DNA of 64,000 nucleotides from Candidatus Lachnoclostridium avicola (GTDB taxonomy: Bacteria > Bacillota > Clostridia > Lachnospirales > Lachnospiraceae): contig DXFM01000027.1 in NCBI GenBank assembly GCA_019114465.1, forward strand, positions 1 through 64,000, written 5' to 3'. Made by a program: the position numbers and the translations under genes. Every line of letters begins with the position of its first letter. The stretch's first letter is position 1. This document shows, in pieces, positions 59,681-64,000 of this stretch. The notes under the pieces were generated by a model. That model was not told the origin of the DNA and made no database searches. It was given only the letters and a program-made list of their open reading frames with translations.

Positions 59681-60480
59681 GTTTGTTGTTGTGCAGGCAG
59701 GAGGCGGTGAGCCACCCCTATTACGTGGAGCCCCTGGACATTCATCTGTACTCGTCCCAGGAGCTGTGCTATGTGATTGTCCACCACCCGCTGCTGGTGA
59801 TGGAAGATTTTGTGGACGAGCGGCTGATCGGATTTATCCGGGATGAACTGAATATGGGAGGACTGGCCGGAAAGCTGGAAAAGTGGAAGGCTGCCGGGGA
59901 GAACCCGGACGAGATGCTGTTTTTCATCCTGTCCGAGTGCTTTTATTACACTCCCTCGGAGATCAGCCAGTACCGCCAGCAGGTGGCTGCCCTGAGGAAA
60001 AAGCATCCGGCGGAGTTTGAGAAGGAGCGGGCAGACTATCTGTTCGGCATCCGCCAGTACGGGAAGGCGGTTCAGATCTACGGGAAGGTGCTGGAGTCTC
60101 CCCGGGATGAGACGGTAAACGACGCCTTCCTGGGGAAGGTGTGGAACAATCTGGGGGCTGCCTATGCCAGGCTGTTTCAGACCAGCAAGGCATTTTATGC
60201 CTATGAGAAGGCCCGGGAGTATTTAAAGACGGAGGATCCGGTGGAGCGGATGTATTTCCTGGCGGGAATCAATCCGGAGCTGAAGGAGAAACTGCCGGAG
60301 ACTGCCGGGGAGAAAAGGCGGGAGTGGGAGGAGAGAGCCGCTGCCGCCCGGGAGGAGGCGTACCAGTCCAGGGAACTTCTGAAGCTGGAGCAGATGTTTG
60401 AACAGGATCCGGAAAAAGGGAAAAATGAGGCCGCAAAACTGGTGAAAAAGTGGAGGCAGGAGTACCGCAGTATGATATAG
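59677..60480 (+). CDS. TPR-like protein of the three-gene unit
   Basis: This 267-residue soluble protein has an N-terminal part (1-100) of unknown fold. Residues about 118-195 look like tetratricopeptide-type helices (Y-L-F-G-I-R-Q-Y-G-K-A-V-Q-I-Y, then W-N-N-L-G-A-A-Y-A-R-L-F-Q). A charged coiled-coil tail follows. Its start overlaps the ATPase-like gene (ATGA), so stoichiometric coexpression is likely. No terminator is seen before the ilv promoter. Confidence 0.7.
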   Translation: MSLLLCRQEAVSHPYYVEPLDIHLYSSQELCYVIVHHPLLVMEDFVDERLIGFIRDELNMGGLAGKLEKWKAAGENPDEMLFFILSECFYYTPSEISQYRQQVAALRKKHPAEFEKERADYLFGIRQYGKAVQIYGKVLESPRDETVNDAFLGKVWNNLGAAYARLFQTSKAFYAYEKAREYLKTEDPVERMYFLAGINPELKEKLPETAGEKRREWEERAAAAREEAYQSRELLKLEQMFEQDPEKGKNEAAKLVKKWRQEYRSMI

Positions 60481-60505
60481 TCCGTCATTTTTACAAAAAA
60501 AAGTC

Positions 60506-60533
60506 TTGCAAATTTTTTTGAAATGTGTATAAT
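60506..60533 (+). promoter_or_regulatory. promoter of the ilvD-ilvB operon
   Basis: TTGCAA (60506-60511) and TATAAT (60528-60533) are 16 bases apart, and a leader of about 400 bases follows before ilvD. Confidence 0.7.
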
Positions 60534-60574
60534 AGAGAACAATTAATCAAAAAACGAATACAACCAGTAAAAAG

Positions 60575-60875
60575 CAATGACGAGGAAAAGTAATCAGATG
60601 ATTTGATTTCAGAGAGCTGCCGGGCGCTGCGAGGCAGTACAGACGTTTGATGAAAGTCACCTCCGAGCAGCCCGTTGAAATCGTTGGAGAGTAGGTGGGG
60701 ACGGCTGACATCCGTTATCGTGTTTCTGTACTGAACCGGCAAAAGCGCCGACGCTTTCCCGGGAGTTATGGAGTGAGTGGTCCGCGGAAGGCGGGCAAGA
60801 AGAGTGGTACCGCAGAGGAACTATAAGCCTTTGTCTCTTGGAATACATTATATTCCGGAGACAGGGGCTTTTTTG
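60575..60875 (+). promoter_or_regulatory. T-box riboswitch leader of ilvD, likely valine-specific
   Basis: The leader has Stem I (starting GAGG at 60582-60585, AAAAGTA then ATCA) closing with TGAT, GAAAGTCA and CCTC near 60650-60663. In that bulge GTC (60656-60658) followed by A fits a Val specifier codon. The T-box sequence TGGTACCGC is at 60805-60813. A terminator stem (60825-60845 with 60851-60870) and six T complete it. Uncharged tRNA would stabilise the antiterminator and switch on ilvDB. Confidence 0.88.
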
Positions 60876-60946
60876 TTTCACAAAACCCTGTTCCGGGGAC
60901 TGTTCGGATGATTGATTGACAAAATAAGATCGAGGAGGAAAAGAAG

Positions 60947-62605
60947 ATGAGAAGCGACAACGTAAAAAAAGGGGCGGAGAGAACGCCCAACCGCAGCCTG
61001 TTTTATGCTCTGGGATACACGGATGAGGAGCTGGAGAGACCGCTGATCGGCGTGGTCAGCGCTTACAGCGAGATCGTTCCCGGGCATATGCATCTGGACA
61101 AGGTAGCCCAGGCGGCAAAGGACGGCGTCCGTCTGGCAGGGGGAACTCCCATTCTGGTCCCGGCCATCGGTGTCTGCGACGGCATTGCCATGGGACATAA
61201 GGGAATGAAATATTCTCTGCCCAGCCGTGAACTCATCTGCGATTCCATCGAGACCATGGCCCAGGCCCACTGCTTTGACGGCCTGGTGCTGGTGCCCAAC
61301 TGCGACAAGATCGTGCCGGCCATGCTCATGGCGGCGGCCAGGCTGAACATTCCCTCCATCGTCATCAGCGGCGGCCCCATGCTGGCGGGACGCCAGGGCG
61401 GCAGGAAGGTCAGCCTTTCCCAGATGTTTGAGGCGGTGGGCGGATTCAAGTCCGGCCTGATCGATCAGGAGACTCTGGACGATTACACCCAGCACACCTG
61501 TCCCGGATGCGGCAGCTGCGCCGGCATGTACACCGCCAACAGCATGAACTGCTTATCCGAGGCCATCGGAATGGCTCTTCCCGGAAACGGCACCATCCCG
61601 GCTGTGTATTCCGCCAGAATCCAGCTGGCCAAGCACGCCGGCATGAAGGTGATGGAGCTGGTGGAGAAGGACTTAAAGCCCAGGGATATCCTGACGCCGG
61701 CGGCTTTTGAGAACGCTCTGGCCACAGATATGGCTCTGGGATGCAGCACCAACAGCGTGCTCCACCTGCTGGCCATCGCCAACGAGGCGGGAGTGCCCAT
61801 GGATCTGGAGACCATCAACAAGGTGAGCGCCAGAACCCCCAACTACTGCCACCTGGCTCCTGCAGGCCCCACCCACATCGAGGATCTCTATGAGGCCGGC
61901 GGCGTGCAGGCGGTGATGAAGCAGCTGGCGGACGGCGGACTGCTCCACACCGATCTGATGACTGTGACGGGAAAGACGGTTGGAGAGAATCTGAAGGGAG
62001 CGGTGAACCGGAATCCGGAAGCCATCCGCCCCATGGACAATCCTTACAGCAGAACCGGCGGCATCGCCGTGCTGTGGGGGAATATCGCAAAGGACGGCTG
62101 TGTGGTGAAGCGCAGCGCCGTGGCGGATGAGATGCTGGTCCATGAGGGCCCGGCCAGAGTGTTTGACGGGGAGGAGGACGCCATCGCGGCCATCTACGCG
62201 GGAGACATCAAGCCGGGAGACGTGGTGGTGATCCGCTACGAGGGCCCCAAGGGCGGCCCGGGCATGAGAGAGATGTTAAATCCCACCAGCGCCCTGGCGG
62301 GAATGAAGCTGGACAAGTCGGTGGCCCTGATCACGGACGGACGGTTCTCCGGCGCTTCCAGAGGCGCTTCCATCGGCCATGTGAGCCCGGAGGCTGCGGA
62401 GGGAGGAGCCATCGCCCTGGTGCAGGAAGGGGACCGGATCTCCATCAACATTCCGGAGGGAAAACTGAATGTTCTGGTGGATGAGGCGGAGCTGGAAGCG
62501 AGAAGAGCGGCCTGGAAGGCGCCGGAGCCGAAGGAGACTTCCGGATGGCTGGGCCGGTATGCCAAGCTGGTGAGCAGCGCGAATACGGGGGCGGTGCTGA
62601 GATAA
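60947..62605 (+). CDS. ilvD: dihydroxy-acid dehydratase
   Basis: This 552-residue iron-sulfur hydro-lyase of isoleucine, valine and pantothenate synthesis converts dihydroxyacids to 2-keto acids. Cluster and metal motifs include N-C-D-K-I-V-P near 122-128, [11 protein letters not shown] near 185-195 and G-R-F-S-G-A-S-R-G near 463-471. The length is typical. It starts after GAGGAGG and is followed 20 bases later by ilvB under the same T-box. Confidence 0.97.
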   Translation: MRSDNVKKGAERTPNRSLFYALGYTDEELERPLIGVVSAYSEIVPGHMHLDKVAQAAKDGVRLAGGTPILVPAIGVCDGIAMGHKGMKYSLPSRELICDSIETMAQAHCFDGLVLVPNCDKIVPAMLMAAARLNIPSIVISGGPMLAGRQGGRKVSLSQMFEAVGGFKSGLIDQETLDDYTQHTCPGCGSCAGMYTANSMNCLSEAIGMALPGNGTIPAVYSARIQLAKHAGMKVMELVEKDLKPRDILTPAAFENALATDMALGCSTNSVLHLLAIANEAGVPMDLETINKVSARTPNYCHLAPAGPTHIEDLYEAGGVQAVMKQLADGGLLHTDLMTVTGKTVGENLKGAVNRNPEAIRPMDNPYSRTGGIAVLWGNIAKDGCVVKRSAVADEMLVHEGPARVFDGEEDAIAAIYAGDIKPGDVVVIRYEGPKGGPGMREMLNPTSALAGMKLDKSVALITDGRFSGASRGASIGHVSPEAAEGGAIALVQEGDRISINIPEGKLNVLVDEAELEARRAAWKAPEPKETSGWLGRYAKLVSSANTGAVLR

Positions 62606-62625
62606 GAAGAAGGGAGAAGGTTGGA

Positions 62626-64000
62626 ATGAAGCTGACAGGAGCGGATATTATCGCCGAGGTTCTCATAGAACAGGGCGTTGACACTATTTTCGGTTATCCG
62701 GGAGGAGCCGTTTTAAATATATACGATTCACTTTACAAGTACAGAGACCGCATTCAGCATGTGATGACGGCCCACGAACAGGGGGCGGCCCATGCGGCGG
62801 ACGGATATGCCAGGATCACGGGAAAGACGGGAGTGGTACTTTCCACCAGCGGTCCCGGAGCCACCAATCTGGTGACCGGCATCGCCACCGCCTACATGGA
62901 CAGCATTCCCATGGTGGCCATCACCGGCAACGTGGGGACGAGCCTTATCGGAAAGGACAGCTTCCAGGAGGTGTTTATCACCGGCATCACAATGCCCATC
63001 ACGAAGCACAACTATACGGTGCGGGATGTGAACAAGCTGGCGGATACCCTGCGGGATGCCTTCCGCATCGCCCAGAGCGGCCGAAAGGGACCGGTCCTCG
63101 TGGACGTGCCCAAGGATGTGACGGCGGCTGTGGCGGAATTTGAGCGGAAGCTGGCAGGAAAATTCAAATATGTGACCAACCTGGAAGAACAGGATATCCG
63201 CCGGGTGACGGATGCCCTGAACCGGGCGGAGCGGCCGGTGATCTATTTCGGCGGCGGCGTGGTGGCTTCCGGCGCGGGAGAGGACTTGAGAGAACTGGTG
63301 CGCAAGGCGGATATTCCCGCGGCCTACACTCTCATGGCCGCCGGGGTGATGGGATATGAGGATCCCCACAATCTGGGCCTTCTGGGAATGCACGGCGGCC
63401 TGGTGAGCAACCTGGCTGTGGATCAGGCGGATCTGGTGCTGGCATTCGGAACCCGTTTTGACGACCGGGTGGCCTCAGATACAGAAAAATTTGCCAGAAA
63501 TGCCAAGGTGGTCCACATCGACATCGATCCCAGCGAGGTGAACAAGAACGTGCGGGTGGACTACAGCCTGGTGGGAGACGCCGGGGACGTGATCCGGGCC
63601 ATGCTTCCCTTTGTGGAGGAGAAGCGCCACGAGGAGTGGATGAACTGGATCAATGAGAAGAAAAAGGCGGATTATCATCCCGTGGACGACGACCGGGTGA
63701 TCCGTCCCCACCAGCTTATGAGAAGCCTCTGCCGCATGGCCGGAGAGGACGCGGTGTATGTGACGGACGTGGGGCAGCATCAGATGTGGGCAGCCCAGTA
63801 TATCCGCCACGTAAAGCCCAGAAGCTTCCTCACCAGCGGCGGTCTGGGGACCATGGGATACGGTTACGGGGCGGCCATTGGAGCCACCTTTGGCTGCGGC
63901 GGGAAGCGGCGGGTGATACACATCACCGGGGACGGTTCCTTCCACATGAACATGAATGAAGCCTGCACGGCGGTGAGCTACCACCTGCCCATTATCACGG
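62626..64000 (+). CDS. ilvB: acetolactate synthase large subunit, cut by the window edge
   Basis: This ThDP-dependent enzyme forms acetolactate or acetohydroxybutyrate from pyruvate. The first 458 residues are present: F-G-Y-P-G-G-A-V-L near 22-30, catalytic Glu in A-H-E-Q-G-A-A-H near 47-54, F-G-T-R-F-D-D-R near 273-280, and the ThDP/Mg segment G-D-G-S-F-H-M-N near 438-445. About 100 residues of the C-terminus lie beyond 64000. The ATG follows GGGAGAAGG. The regulatory subunit is not visible in the window. Confidence 0.96.
   Translation, partial: MKLTGADIIAEVLIEQGVDTIFGYPGGAVLNIYDSLYKYRDRIQHVMTAHEQGAAHAADGYARITGKTGVVLSTSGPGATNLVTGIATAYMDSIPMVAITGNVGTSLIGKDSFQEVFITGITMPITKHNYTVRDVNKLADTLRDAFRIAQSGRKGPVLVDVPKDVTAAVAEFERKLAGKFKYVTNLEEQDIRRVTDALNRAERPVIYFGGGVVASGAGEDLRELVRKADIPAAYTLMAAGVMGYEDPHNLGLLGMHGGLVSNLAVDQADLVLAFGTRFDDRVASDTEKFARNAKVVHIDIDPSEVNKNVRVDYSLVGDAGDVIRAMLPFVEEKRHEEWMNWINEKKKADYHPVDDDRVIRPHQLMRSLCRMAGEDAVYVTDVGQHQMWAAQYIRHVKPRSFLTSGGLGTMGYGYGAAIGATFGCGGKRRVIHITGDGSFHMNMNEACTAVSYHLPIIT

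Noticed and set aside
1-64000. CRISPR arrays, tRNA or rRNA genes, intact insertion sequences
   Set aside because: No regularly spaced repeats, tRNA-like cloverleaf or TTCGA-type arms, ribosomal signatures or transposase motifs were seen in reading the window.

Overview
The window comes from a Clostridia chromosome, most likely a gut Lachnospiraceae. The base composition is GC-rich for the group. The ispH-rpsA fusion next to cmk, a DUF4364-type protein, a tig-clpP-clpX-lon-ysxC block, a T-box leader and strong Shine-Dalgarno sites all fit that placement. I saw no tRNA, rRNA, CRISPR array or intact insertion sequence. All family calls are from reading the protein sequences; no search was run.

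Layout. (1) 1-12.8 kb is accessory and housekeeping: a small lipoprotein cluster including a YARHG protein, a pair of overlapping unknown ORFs that may be one frameshifted gene, an MscS channel, SHOCT and DUF1294 membrane proteins, two GNAT acetyltransferases, an L-2-amino-thiazoline-4-carboxylate hydrolase relative, ftsH with a coiled-coil partner behind a 25-bp perfect inverted repeat, a TetR regulator and a GT8 glycosyltransferase. (2) 12.8-15.4 kb holds a GntR/FCD regulator divergent from an aconitase-type hydratase pair (LeuC/LeuD-like), with a 20-bp perfect palindrome just downstream of the pair's promoter. (3) 15.4-36.9 kb is the most interesting part: a TylF-like methyltransferase, a phosphatase-HD fusion, a TetR regulator, then a molybdenum hydroxylase (2Fe-2S, Mo and FAD subunits), an AMP-forming acyl-CoA ligase, a family I CoA-transferase, a hotdog thioesterase, a MocA-like cytidylyltransferase, and a cofactor and metal supply operon (MoeA-like, MoaC, MoaA, MOSC-MogA, ModABC, an NTP-transferase/ModE-type fusion, XdhC).

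(4) 37-48.4 kb is conserved core: a YczE-like membrane protein, cmk, ispH-rpsA, a CYTH protein, a DJ-1 protein, tig, clpP, clpX, lon and ysxC. (5) 48.4-54.7 kb holds an Fe(III)-type ABC importer, an unknown membrane protein, DUF4364 and malic enzyme. (6) 54.8-60.5 kb is a three-gene unit of unknown function: a giant helical protein, an actin-fold ATPase-like protein and a TPR-like protein. (7) 60.5 kb to the end is a T-box-controlled ilvD-ilvB operon, with ilvB cut by the window edge.

How region 3 may work: the ligase or CoA-transferase would activate a carboxylic acid, and the Mo enzyme would hydroxylate or reduce the CoA thioester or a free heterocycle. The cofactor genes would build, cytidylylate, sulfurate and insert the cofactor, and ModABC would bring in molybdate. 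The FAD subunit is split by an inserted GltD-like flavoprotein with its own iron-sulfur motifs, which suggests a built-in NAD(P)H or ferredoxin electron outlet. Two sites sharing the 10-mer GGTCGATTGA (once in each orientation), each just downstream of a -10 box, suggest that the TetR protein controls both its own operon and the enzyme operon. The substrate cannot be read from the sequence.
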